A stretch of DNA of 16,569 nt from JAPLDB01 sp038206355 (GCA_038206355.1 JBBRAY010000071.1:1-16569), one strand, 5' to 3'. Counted from the stretch's first letter, positions 1 to 6,786 are shown. A program made the numbers and translations. The notes: a model not told the origin generated them from the sequence alone.

Positions 1-2
1 CT

Positions 3-302
3 AATCAGAACGGCACCGGAGGAAAAAGCATTTATGGAAATAAATTTCCAGATGAAAACTTTACACTGAAACATACTGAAGCCGGACTTCTCTCCATGGC
101 CAACGCCGGTCCAAATACCAACGGCTCACAGTTTTTTATTACGACTATTCCATGTGCGTGGCTTGACGGCAACCATACCGTTTTTGGAAAAGTAATCGAA
201 GGGATGGAAGTGATAAAAAATCTTGAAGCACTGGGAAGCCGTAGCGGTGCCACTTCTAAAAAAGTAGTGATCGCAGATTGCGGCGAAATAAAAGAGGCGT
301 AA
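3..302 (+). CDS. Cyclophilin-type peptidylprolyl isomerase, C-terminal part (5' end outside window)
   Basis: Open from the left edge in the frame starting at base 3; the 99 visible residues correspond to human cyclophilin A from about residue 70 to the end. Cyclophilins catalyse cis/trans isomerisation of Xaa-Pro bonds. The core block MANAGPNTNGSQFF aligns without gaps to CypA residues 100-113 and contains the binding residues equivalent to A101, N102, Q111 and F113. It is followed by WLDGNH, equivalent to W121, L122 and H126. The tail (GSRSG...SKK...IADCGEI) also follows the eukaryotic pattern. The catalytic arginine (R55 of CypA) lies off the window, so activity and any signal peptide cannot be judged. 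The ATG at 96 is internal, not a start. The gene is convergent with the AHSA1 gene, with only 6 bp between the stop codons and no hairpin terminator. Family assignment is very secure; cellular location is unknown. Confidence 0.95.
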   Translation, partial: NQNGTGGKSIYGNKFPDENFTLKHTEAGLLSMANAGPNTNGSQFFITTIPCAWLDGNHTVFGKVIEGMEVIKNLEALGSRSGATSKKVVIADCGEIKEA

Positions 303-308
303 TTAAAT

Positions 309-746
309 TTACTTTCCTTTTTTTTCAAAATATTCCTTCAGCGCAACGCCGGTGAGGTAGGTCCATCCTGTCACAAAATTTCCTCTTTCAAAATCTGAAT
401 TTGTAGCAGGAAAGGACTCAAGGCCCGAATGAGTCAGTTTCAGACGGGACTTATTCCCATCTTCTGTAAGTTCGAAAGTAACAAGCGAATTTCCTTCGTA
501 GTCATCATATTTCCAAGTGTATGAAAGTTTCTGTAGCGCCATGACTTCCATTACTTCGCATTTGTGCAAATATTTTATTCCGGTCTTTCCCTCGCCATAA
601 AATTCAAATTGATTACCGGTTTCGGCATTGAAAAGCGGTACTTCAAAATACCATTTTTTCATTTCTGCTTTGTCGCTGATGGCTTTCCATAACTCCGAAA
701 CAGGGGCATCAAAATTCGCCTCAATTATTATAAGATCATTGCTCAT
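309..746 (-). CDS. AHSA1/SRPBCC-domain protein
   Basis: A 145-residue single-domain protein of the START/Bet v1-like (SRPBCC) superfamily, closest in look to the Activator of Hsp90 ATPase 1 C-terminal (AHSA1) family. Evidence is the opening beta strand plus FDAPVSELWKAISD (about residues 12-25), the aromatic KKWYFEVP segment, and a C-terminal amphipathic helix with a conserved Trp (GNFVTGWTYL...LKEYFEKKGK). No signal peptide or membrane segment is present, so it is cytosolic. Small bacterial AHSA1 proteins bind hydrophobic ligands in a cavity, but their substrates are largely unknown; true Hsp90 co-chaperone activity should not be assumed. The start is the ATG at 744-746. Just upstream on the minus strand lies a short dyad, GACGAT/ATCGTC, that could be an operator. 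There is no adjacent ArsR-type regulator, which often accompanies such genes elsewhere. Confidence 0.85.
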   Translation of the reverse strand: MSNDLIIIEANFDAPVSELWKAISDKAEMKKWYFEVPLFNAETGNQFEFYGEGKTGIKYLHKCEVMEVMALQKLSYTWKYDDYEGNSLVTFELTEDGNKSRLKLTHSGLESFPATNSDFERGNFVTGWTYLTGVALKEYFEKKGK

Positions 747-760
747 AAAATTGTTTTTTT

Positions 761-778
761 GACGATTAGTCTATCGTC
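761..778. promoter_or_regulatory. 6-bp inverted repeat upstream of the AHSA1 gene
   Basis: GACGAT (761-766) and ATCGTC (773-778) form a perfect dyad around a 6-bp spacer, 14 bp upstream of the AHSA1 start codon. It could be an operator or a small stem at the 5' end of the transcript. A match this short can arise by chance. No clear TAnnTTTG box was found for this gene, so its promoter is unassigned. Confidence 0.3.
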
Positions 779-905
779 GGTGAGATCTGCCATTGAATTG
801 CGCAATAATTTGACACTTGAATAGTATTGCAGGAATAAGTCTTGAAGCAGCAAAATACGGGAAATCATTCTCAAGAATCATTATTCCACCATTAAAAACT
901 TTTCT

Positions 906-913
906 TACTTTCG
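906..913 (+). promoter_or_regulatory. Candidate Bacteroidota -7 box for tRNA-Leu
   Basis: TACTTTCG is a 7-of-8 match to the Bacteroidota -7 element TAnnTTTG, about 80 bp before the mature tRNA 5' end. No convincing TTTG -33 element is seen at the expected distance. If it is used, the primary transcript starts near 920 and carries a leader with the palindrome at 961-977. The rest of 748-995 holds no supportable gene. Confidence 0.45.
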
Positions 914-960
914 CGCTCCTTTTTTGCAGACGTGGGAAGCAAAAGGAAAAACGGGCGTGG

Positions 961-977
961 TCTCGCCTCAGGCGAGA
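961..977. repeat. Perfect 7-bp palindromic hairpin in the tRNA-Leu leader
   Basis: TCTCGCC-TCA-GGCGAGA is a perfect inverted repeat with a 3-nt loop, ending 18 nt before the mature tRNA 5' end. It is flanked by copies of tRNA segments: CGGGCGTGG at 952-960 (also 997-1005 in the tRNA) and GCAGACGCA at 978-986 (also 1014-1022). A third partial copy, GCAGACG, is at 926-932. There is no T tract, so it is not a terminator. It may be a processing structure or the remains of a duplicated tRNA with an inserted palindrome. Confidence 0.7.
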
Positions 978-995
978 GCAGACGCAAAAGATTAT

Positions 996-1077
996 GCGGG
1001 CGTGGCGAAATTGGCAGACGCACTAGACTTAGGATCTAGCGCCTCACGGCATGTGGGTTCGAGTCCCTCCGCCCGCA
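996..1077 (+). tRNA. tRNA-Leu (anticodon UAG)
   Basis: An 82-nt class II tRNA. The acceptor stem GCGGGCG (996-1002) pairs fully with CGCCCGC (1070-1076), and A1077 is the discriminator base. The anticodon stem CTAGA/TCTAG (1023-1027/1035-1039) encloses the loop CTTAGGA with anticodon TAG at 1030-1032, reading CUN leucine codons. The long variable arm (about 1040-1052, GCC...GGC) is typical of Leu tRNAs. The T loop TTCGAGT is standard, but the outer T-stem carries one T-T mismatch. The 3' CCA is not encoded (A followed by CAT) and must be added by the nucleotidyltransferase. No terminator with a T tract follows; a strong hairpin begins 8 nt later and then tig, so co-transcription with tig is possible. 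Confidence 0.96.
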
Positions 1078-1084
1078 CATAATG

Positions 1085-1126
1085 GATGATGGTTTGAGTC
1101 CTGGATTTTCAGGATTCAAACTCATC
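1085..1126 (+). other. 17-bp hairpin between tRNA-Leu and tig
   Basis: Bases 1092-1103 pair with 1110-1121 (12 bp, one G-U) around the loop GATTTT. After a 2-nt bulge, GATGA (1085-1089) pairs with TCATC (1122-1126). The sequence after the stem is AC-rich (acctaaaaacc) and lacks a T tract, so this is unlikely to be a standard intrinsic terminator. Lying between tRNA-Leu and tig, it may be an RNA processing or stability element in a shared transcript, or part of the tig 5' UTR. No TAnnTTTG promoter box is visible between the tRNA and tig. Confidence 0.7.
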
Positions 1127-1145
1127 ACCTAAAAACCAAACAAAA

Positions 1146-2528
1146 ATGAATGTTACCAAAGAACAGGAAAAGGATCTGAGTGCAATTATTAAGATTGAAG
1201 TAGGTCCCGATGATTACCGCAACCGCGTGGAAGAAGTAATCAGGAAATACCAGCGCACTGCTCAGATACCGGGATTCAGACCCGGAAAAGTTCCGATTGG
1301 AATGATCAAAAAACAATATGGAAAATCAGTATTGCTCGATGAATTAAACAACATTACTTCAAATGCGCTTTACAAATTCATCGCTGACAATAAAATTGAC
1401 GTGATCGGAAATCCGCTTCCTTCGAAGTCAGAAAAAGAAATGATCCTTGAAGAAGGAGAATCATTTGAATTGCTTTTTGAAGTCGGTATGGCGCCACAGT
1501 TCGATGTGACCATTACACCAAAAGATAAACTCCCTTACTACCTTATAAAAGTAGAAGACAAAATGGTGGATGACGACCTGTCGGATCTTCGCAGGCGTTA
1601 TGGAAAATTTTCTTCTCCCGAAATTTCAACTGCGACAAATGTGCTGTACGGAGAATTTGAAGAGCTTGATGAAGCCGGTAATCCAAAGGCTGACGGAAAC
1701 AAAACGACCACGACCCTTTCTATTGAAATGGTAAAAGATCCTGCCGACCGCAACCGGTTCGTAGGTTTGAAAGCAGGCGAAATGGTAACGTTAAACCCGA
1801 TGAAAATTCTTGGCAATGAAACGGAAGTGAGTGCCATGCTGAAAGTTGATAAAACATCCCCTGCAATCACCGCTGATTATATTTTTACGGTTAAAACAAT
1901 CAATCAGATTGACGCTGCCGAACTCAACCAGGAATTATTTGACAAAGTTTATGGCGAGGGTGTTGTAAGTACCGAGGAAGAATTCCGTGCGAAAATCAAG
2001 GAAGGAATTGCATCTTACTTTGAAAGAGAAAGCGATAAGAAACTGAGAAAGGATCTGAAAAATCACCTGATCAGTAAACTGGAAATTCCATTGCCTGATG
2101 ATTTTTTGAAACGAATGATCAAGACAAACATGAAACCGGAAGAACAAGTAAGCGATGAGGAATTCGAACACCAGTATTTTCATATGGCCGAAGACCTTCG
2201 CTGGGACCTTATCAGAAATCAGGTTGCCAAAACAAATTCCCTTGTCGTTGCCACCGAAGAAGTAACAAACCTCGCTGCTGCTATGGTTCGCCAGCAACTT
2301 GCCCAATATGGCATGTATGATGTTGAAGAAACACGTTTGAAGCAGATCACCGATGATTACATTAATAAAGAAGGAAATGGCGATCGTTTGGAAAAAACAA
2401 TCATAGATGATAAAGTATTCCGCGAATTAAAATCACAACTGAAACTGGATGTGCATGAGCTCCCCTATGCTGATTTTACAGCGAAACTGGGAGAGAAAAC
2501 GCAGCATGAAATGGAACATCACCACTGA
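1146..2528 (+). CDS. tig: Trigger factor, ribosome-associated chaperone
   Basis: A 460-residue cytosolic chaperone that docks at the ribosomal exit tunnel and receives nascent chains. The N-terminal ribosome-binding domain (about 1-120) carries the signature GFRPGK at residues 43-48, in register with the E. coli GFRKGK. A central region (about 150-240) sits where the FKBP-like PPIase domain lies; it is divergent, and I cannot see a confident catalytic pocket, as is common in Bacteroidota. The rest (about 255-450) is the helical substrate-binding cradle. Length is slightly above the 432 residues of E. coli. The tail is histidine-rich, EMEHHH. The ATG at 1146 follows an A-rich, Shine-Dalgarno-free leader. 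clpP lies 157 bp downstream, the usual Bacteroidota neighbourhood, but has its own promoter box. An octamer tandem repeat starts exactly at the stop codon. Confidence 0.97.
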   Translation: MNVTKEQEKDLSAIIKIEVGPDDYRNRVEEVIRKYQRTAQIPGFRPGKVPIGMIKKQYGKSVLLDELNNITSNALYKFIADNKIDVIGNPLPSKSEKEMILEEGESFELLFEVGMAPQFDVTITPKDKLPYYLIKVEDKMVDDDLSDLRRRYGKFSSPEISTATNVLYGEFEELDEAGNPKADGNKTTTTLSIEMVKDPADRNRFVGLKAGEMVTLNPMKILGNETEVSAMLKVDKTSPAITADYIFTVKTINQIDAAELNQELFDKVYGEGVVSTEEEFRAKIKEGIASYFERESDKKLRKDLKNHLISKLEIPLPDDFLKRMIKTNMKPEEQVSDEEFEHQYFHMAEDLRWDLIRNQVAKTNSLVVATEEVTNLAAAMVRQQLAQYGMYDVEETRLKQITDDYINKEGNGDRLEKTIIDDKVFRELKSQLKLDVHELPYADFTAKLGEKTQHEMEHHH

Positions 2529-2556
2529 TAGGTTGATAGGTTGATTGGATAATTGG
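2525..2556 (+). repeat. Four degenerate octamers spanning the tig stop codon
   Basis: Units CTGATAGG, TTGATAGG, TTGATTGG and ATAATTGG lie head to tail. The stop codon TGA (2526-2528) is part of the first unit. A similar octamer family (GTTGATTG-like) spans the feoA stop codon at 8173-8204. Confidence 0.75.
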
Positions 2557-2620
2557 TTTCTACACTTTTTTCTTGTTAATAAATAAGTACGCATCGAAAT
2601 ATTTTCCCATTTCGTTCGTC

Positions 2621-2628
2621 TACTTTTG
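2621..2628 (+). promoter_or_regulatory. Bacteroidota -7 box for clpP
   Basis: TACTTTTG is a full match to TAnnTTTG, 57 bp upstream of the clpP start codon. The -33 region is T-rich (ATTTT at 2601-2605) but lacks a clean TTTG. It implies that clpP can be transcribed independently of tig. Confidence 0.65.
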
Positions 2629-2685
2629 AAAACCATTTTAAACTACGATCATTATTCATCCGATTAAACATTAAACTAAAATTAT

Positions 2686-3363
2686 ATGAAGTACGGAGAA
2701 GAATTCCGCAAGTATGCAACGAAGCATATGGGCATTAACAGTCTAACGGTTGATAGATTTACATCATCTGTGAATGCAGATTATATCTCACCAACCATTA
2801 TCGAGGAACGTCAGTTGAACGTGGCCAGCATGGATGTATTCAGCCGGCTGATGATGGACCGCATCATTTTTCTTGGCGTTGGTATCAATGATTATGTTAG
2901 CAATGTTATTCAGGCGCAGTTGCTGTTCCTGGAAAGCGTTGATGCCAAGAAAGACATTCAGATTTACATGAACAGTCCGGGCGGATCAGTATATGCAGGA
3001 CTTGGAATTTACGATACCATGCAGTTCATTCAGCCAAACATCGCTACGATTTGTACCGGTATGGCTGCAAGTATGGCTGCAGTCCTGATGTGTGCAGGCG
3101 AAAAAGGGAAACGTTCCGCCTTACCGCATGCCCGCATCATGATTCACCAGCCAATGGGTGGTGCGGAAGGACAGGCCAGCGACATTGAAATCACTGCCCG
3201 CGAGATTCAGAAACTCAAAAAAGAGTTATATGAAATTATTGCCAATCACAGCGGACAAACAAATGATAAAGTATGGGCCGACAGCGACCGTGACTACTGG
3301 ATGACTGCTCAGGAAGCGAAAGATTATGGAATGGTAGATGAAGTGCTGATCAGAAAAAAATAA
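2686..3363 (+). CDS. clpP: ATP-dependent Clp protease proteolytic subunit
   Basis: A serine peptidase subunit (225 residues) that assembles into tetradecameric barrels and degrades substrates delivered by ClpX or ClpA/C. The catalytic triad is visible with canonical spacing: S129 in GMAASMA, H154 in MIHQP and D203 in SDRDYWM (25 and 49 residues apart, as in E. coli). MNSPGGSVYAGLGIYD (95-110) is the conserved substrate-binding segment. The N-terminal stretch of about 30 residues before the conserved core probably includes a processed propeptide or axial loop. The ATG at 2686 is used because it follows the promoter box with a sensible leader; an ATG at codon 15 is a possible alternative. clpX, very often the next gene in this phylum, is not adjacent: a terminator and a SPOR-domain gene follow instead. 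Confidence 0.97.
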   Translation: MKYGEEFRKYATKHMGINSLTVDRFTSSVNADYISPTIIEERQLNVASMDVFSRLMMDRIIFLGVGINDYVSNVIQAQLLFLESVDAKKDIQIYMNSPGGSVYAGLGIYDTMQFIQPNIATICTGMAASMAAVLMCAGEKGKRSALPHARIMIHQPMGGAEGQASDIEITAREIQKLKKELYEIIANHSGQTNDKVWADSDRDYWMTAQEAKDYGMVDEVLIRKK

Positions 3364-3402
3364 ACGATCTGCCCTCGCTTACTGATCAAATGAACTAAAT
3401 CC

Positions 3403-3436
3403 AAAAACCGTCCTGATACATCGGGACGGTTTTTTT
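3403..3436 (+). terminator. Intrinsic terminator after clpP
   Basis: AAAAACCGTCC pairs with GGACGGTTTTT around a short inner stem (TGA/TCG, one G-U) and the loop TACA, followed by a run of seven T. It is a textbook Rho-independent terminator and, because the stem is A-T flanked, could work in both directions. Confidence 0.9.
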
Positions 3437-3463
3437 ATGCAGATTCAATTTGTGAACTGCGCA

Positions 3464-3493
3464 TTTGCGTTCAGATTTTTTATTCTATTTTTG
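3464..3493 (+). promoter_or_regulatory. Complete Bacteroidota promoter for the SPOR-domain gene
   Basis: TTTG (3464-3467), 18 bp, then TATTTTTG (3486-3493) match the -33/-7 pair of the phylum. The predicted transcription start, a few bases after the -7 box, falls at or next to the GTG start codon at 3498, implying a leaderless mRNA. Confidence 0.75.
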
Positions 3494-3497
3494 AAAC

Positions 3498-3938
3498 GTG
3501 AAAAAAATAAATGGCATAATATTGCTAAAAGGAATTCTTATTATTTGCTTTTCATCTGTTGCTGTTTTTTCATCTGCACAGAAAAATAGTACTACTTATC
3601 ACAGAGACAGTTCTATTGTAATAACCCGCGATTCAAGAATAGATGAACTCATTTCGAAACAAAAGGACAACAACACGCTGAAACAAACAATGCCGGGATA
3701 CCGGGTTCAGATTTATTTCGGCAGTGTTCGACAAAAAGCCGCTGAGGTAAAGATGGATTTTACTTCTAAACATCCTGAAAAGCCCTCTTACTTAAGCTAT
3801 CTGGCTCCAAACTTCAAAGTAAGGGTTGGTGATTTTCGTTCGCTTCTTGAAGCAAAAGGATTTTTGAAATCTATTGACGGGCAATATGCAACCAGTTTTA
3901 TAGTTCAGGATGAAATAAATCTACCTGCGCTGAATTGA
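3498..3938 (+). CDS. Exported SPOR-domain protein, small
   Basis: A 146-residue protein with an N-terminal signal peptide (MKK start, hydrophobic to about residue 24, likely cleavage after SSAQ near 28), a short linker, and a C-terminal SPOR domain at about 66-140. The domain opens with GYRVQIYFGS and has the second half FKVRVGDFRSLLEAKGFLKSI, typical of the SPOR fold. SPOR domains bind peptidoglycan strands lacking stem peptides, so a periplasmic, wall-associated role is inferred. No catalytic domain is present and no partner is adjacent. The start must be GTG at 3498: it supplies the lysines of the signal peptide and no in-frame ATG fits. The promoter -7 box ends 4 bp earlier, so the message is probably leaderless. 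No terminator was seen after it. Confidence 0.85.
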   Translation: MKKINGIILLKGILIICFSSVAVFSSAQKNSTTYHRDSSIVITRDSRIDELISKQKDNNTLKQTMPGYRVQIYFGSVRQKAAEVKMDFTSKHPEKPSYLSYLAPNFKVRVGDFRSLLEAKGFLKSIDGQYATSFIVQDEINLPALN

Positions 3939-4015
3939 CTTATGTTAAGATTTTGACCGACTGATGAAGAAGGTTAAATCATTGTCATTTTCCTGAAATA
4001 TTTCTTAAAAACGAC

Positions 4016-4045
4016 TTTGTCAAATGGATTGGAAGTTTACCTTTG
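4016..4045 (+). promoter_or_regulatory. Complete Bacteroidota promoter for the T9SS cargo gene
   Basis: TTTG (4016-4019), an 18-bp spacer and TACCTTTG (4038-4045) fit the phylum consensus fully. This places transcription start near 4050 and rules out the in-frame TTG at 4017 as the translation start; the ATG at 4086 gives a leader of about 35 nt. Confidence 0.8.
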
Positions 4046-4085
4046 CCGTCTCAAAAAATTATCGTTAAACAAAAATCAAATTCAA

Positions 4086-5963
4086 ATGAAAAAATTCTAC
4101 TCTCTTATTGCTGTTGCACTTTTCGTGACAGTGACTTCTTTTGGTCAGTTTGCAGCCATCCCGGCGCAAAAGACAACCAGAAATGCCTCGAATGAAATTC
4201 AGATTCCAAAGCTGGTTAATCAGTCTGCAGCGCGTCATGTAAATCCTAACAACACGGCTTCCATTATCTGGAGCGATGATTTCAGCAATGCATCAAACTG
4301 GAATACCACTCATCCGATTGGAACGAGTGATTGGGTTATTGGAACGAATGGCCCCAGCGGTCCGTTTGCAATTCCGGCTATTACGTCTACTACTGCTGCA
4401 AATGGTTTCGCAATGTTTGATTCTGACAATCTTTGTGATCAGACGAACGGACAAATTGGTGACCTTACCAATGCAACCCCAATCAATTGCACAGGTCATA
4501 CTGCAATCCGTTTAAATTTTCAGGAGTCTTATTGCCGTTACTGGGACAGCACGCTGGTTTTTGTTAGTAATAACGGAACTACCTGGACACGTTTCGACGT
4601 GAATGCAAATCTTGCAAACAATGATTACGCAGGTGGAGGAACAGCATCAACAGGTGCTACAGTTAATCCTTACAATGTTTCATTGAATATCTCTTCAGTA
4701 GCAGCAAATCAGGCTACCGTTTATATCCGTTTTGAATTTTACTCTCCTACTTCACTTGGACCAAATGCAGGCTGTGCCTATGCATGGATGGTTGATGATG
4801 TAGTTATCGAAGATGCACCAACTGATGATGTTGCAATGGAGCCGGGTTTCTTAAGTCCTTATACAATGATTCCGTTAGCTCAGGCAATACCGGTTGACCT
4901 CGCAGGAATGATTACCAATAATGGCGGAAATCCTGCAACCAACGTAGGATTTAATGCTAACGTATATTTATTTCAGGGCGGAATTGGCTGGTCACAGGTT
5001 TTCAATGGATCAAGCGCAACAGCCCCTAGCCTGACTGTAGGATCAACTACTGCTGCATTATCTGCCGGATTATTTAATTTTACTGATACAGGTGTTTATG
5101 CATTCGAATTTATATCATTCATGGATGCTGCTGATGGAGATGGCAGCAATGACACCACGCTTTCCTATATTATCGTTGATGATAGTTCTTATGCAAGAGA
5201 TTATCAACCGATATCCGGAAATTGTGATGCATGGTATGGTGCTCCGTCAGGCAGTACTGTAGCTTTTGGTAATATGTATGATATCAACGCAGCAGCAACT
5301 GTGAAGTCAGTCACTTTTGTCCACGCCTTCGCAACCCTTGGCGGACAAATCAGAGCAGACATTTATGATGTTGTAGGTGGTGCACCGAATGCAATCATTG
5401 CTTCATCCCCTGTTTATGCGTATTCAGTTGATGATACTTCTTCCCAGTTTTATTTTATTCTGACGCTACCTTTAACAACACCGGTTGCAGTTGGACCGGG
5501 ACAAATCTTTGTATCACTTACACAAGTTGACCCGAGCGGTACTATGGGAGAAAACAACATGGGACTTGGTTTTACTGACAATGTTTTTACTGGTGCTTCT
5601 GCATTTATTCAGGTTGACACTGATCCTTTTGATTCAAACGAAAACTTCGGATTAATCGGCGTGTTTGCTATTCGTCCGAATTTCGATCTGAATGACAGGG
5701 TGATTTCTTCCGATTTTACAAACGGAATAAGCATCTATCCGAATCCTTCTAACGGAAAGCTTTATATCCATAACAGCGGACAAAAAGATAACCTGACCGT
5801 TACTGTATTCAATAGCCTTGGTCAGTCTGTATTCTTCGGCACATATTCACAAATGTCAACTACTGTGATTGATCTTACGGCTCAAGCTTCAGGCGTTTAC
5901 AGTGTACAGGTAAAATCAGACAAAGACGTCATTACTAAATCTGTAGTGATCTCAAATAAATAA
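4086..5963 (+). CDS. Secreted T9SS cargo protein with choice-of-anchor-J/MAM-like domain
   Basis: 625 residues. A Sec signal peptide (MKKFYSLIAVALFVTVTSFGQ) is followed by a short linker. A jelly-roll-like domain at about 60-243 starts IIWSDDFSNASNWN and ends AWMVDDVVIEDAP, the look of choice-of-anchor-J or MAM-like adhesion domains. The middle (about 245-540) is beta-rich with no recognised catalytic motif. The C-terminal 78 residues (548-625) are a type A T9SS sorting domain: ISIYPNPSNGKLYI, LGQSVF, and a GVYSVQV...TKSVVISNK ending. The protein should therefore cross the outer membrane through the PorSS and be released or anchored to A-LPS. Function is likely adhesive or structural, an inference from domain type only. 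The start at 4086 is fixed by the signal peptide and by the promoter just upstream. Confidence 0.9.
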   Translation: MKKFYSLIAVALFVTVTSFGQFAAIPAQKTTRNASNEIQIPKLVNQSAARHVNPNNTASIIWSDDFSNASNWNTTHPIGTSDWVIGTNGPSGPFAIPAITSTTAANGFAMFDSDNLCDQTNGQIGDLTNATPINCTGHTAIRLNFQESYCRYWDSTLVFVSNNGTTWTRFDVNANLANNDYAGGGTASTGATVNPYNVSLNISSVAANQATVYIRFEFYSPTSLGPNAGCAYAWMVDDVVIEDAPTDDVAMEPGFLSPYTMIPLAQAIPVDLAGMITNNGGNPATNVGFNANVYLFQGGIGWSQVFNGSSATAPSLTVGSTTAALSAGLFNFTDTGVYAFEFISFMDAADGDGSNDTTLSYIIVDDSSYARDYQPISGNCDAWYGAPSGSTVAFGNMYDINAAATVKSVTFVHAFATLGGQIRADIYDVVGGAPNAIIASSPVYAYSVDDTSSQFYFILTLPLTTPVAVGPGQIFVSLTQVDPSGTMGENNMGLGFTDNVFTGASAFIQVDTDPFDSNENFGLIGVFAIRPNFDLNDRVISSDFTNGISIYPNPSNGKLYIHNSGQKDNLTVTVFNSLGQSVFFGTYSQMSTTVIDLTAQASGVYSVQVKSDKDVITKSVVISNK

Positions 5964-5984
5964 TAAAAAGGTTTACCCGAAAAT

Positions 5985-6023
5985 AAAAAGACCCTCTTGT
6001 CAATGACAGGAGGGTCTTTTTTT
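5985..6023. terminator. Bidirectional intrinsic terminator
   Basis: AAAAAGACCCTC pairs with GAGGGTCTTTTT, extended by TTGTC/GACAG with one G-U pair and the loop AAT, with T tracts on both strands. It serves the convergent T9SS cargo gene and the mlaEF pair. Confidence 0.92.
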
Positions 6024-6033
6024 GGGATACAAA

Positions 6034-6786
6034 TTAACCGTGTTTCTTAATACTCTGCGCAAGTTTAGACGCAAAAATAAATCCGTTGAGTTCTTTATTT
6101 TCAGTACGAAGTATTTCTTCGGCATTACCTTCCCACCATTTACTGCCCAGGTGTAAATAAGTAATCTTATCACCGATCTCCAGCACTGAGTTCATGTCGT
6201 GCGTGTTGATTACCGTGGTAATGTCATACTCAAGGGTGATCTCTTTAATGAGATTGTCAATTACAATCGAAGTCCGTGGATCAAGACCGCTATTGGGTTC
6301 ATCGCAGAAAAGATATTTAGGATTGGGCGCTATCGCACGCGCAATGGCAACACGCTTCTTCATTCCGCCGCTCAGTTCAGAGGGCTGCTGATTGTTGACA
6401 TTGACAAGATTTACCCGTTTGAGACAAAAATTAACGCGCTCCATTCTTTCCTCATAACTCATATCTGTAAACATAGACAACGGGAACATCACGTTTTTTT
6501 CTACAGATAAAGAATCAAATAATGCGCCGCCCTGAAAAACCATTCCAATCTCTTTTCTGAATGGCGTTCGGTCCCGGAAACTGAGTGAAGAAAAACTTCT
6601 GTTGTCATAAAGAATCTCTCCTTCGTCAACTTCAAGCAATCCGACCATACATTTCATGAGTACTGTCTTCCCGGATCCGCTACCTCCGATTACAAGATTA
6701 ACTTTTCCCTTTTCAAAAACCGAGGAGATGTCATTGAGAATCTTTCGCTCTCCGAAATGTTTGCTGATGTTCTTCAATTCAATCAT
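6034..6786 (-). CDS. mlaF: ABC transporter ATP-binding protein, MlaF type
   Basis: A 250-residue ATPase of the MlaF/Ttg2A group that would power phospholipid (or related lipid) movement between inner and outer membranes through an MlaE permease. Visible motifs are Walker A GGSGSGKT (34-41), Q-loop Q85, signature LSGGM (138-142), Walker B YLFCDEP (158-164) with catalytic E163, D-loop SGLDP, and the switch histidine H196. All catalytic residues are intact. The start codon overlaps the mlaE stop by 4 bp (ATGA), indicating translational coupling. A terminator follows directly, so no mlaD-type MCE gene is co-transcribed downstream. The lipid direction is not predictable from sequence. Confidence 0.92.
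   Translation of the reverse strand: MIELKNISKHFGERKILNDISSVFEKGKVNLVIGGSGSGKTVLMKCMVGLLEVDEGEILYDNRSFSSLSFRDRTPFRKEIGMVFQGGALFDSLSVEKNVMFPLSMFTDMSYEERMERVNFCLKRVNLVNVNNQQPSELSGGMKKRVAIARAIAPNPKYLFCDEPNSGLDPRTSIVIDNLIKEITLEYDITTVINTHDMNSVLEIGDKITYLHLGSKWWEGNAEEILRTENKELNGFIFASKLAQSIKKHG

Noticed and set aside
817..1026. 69-codon open frame on the plus strand
   Set aside because: It runs through the tRNA-Leu promoter box and into the tRNA itself, has a TTG start and no recognisable protein features.
2508..2528. Histidine-rich tail of trigger factor as an engineered tag
   Set aside because: Only three consecutive His preceded by natural-looking HEME sequence; native His-rich ends occur in trigger factors and nothing else suggests cloning.
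4017..4085. 23-residue upstream extension of the T9SS cargo frame from a TTG
   Set aside because: It overlaps the -33/-7 promoter and would bury the signal peptide; the ATG at 4086 is clearly the start.
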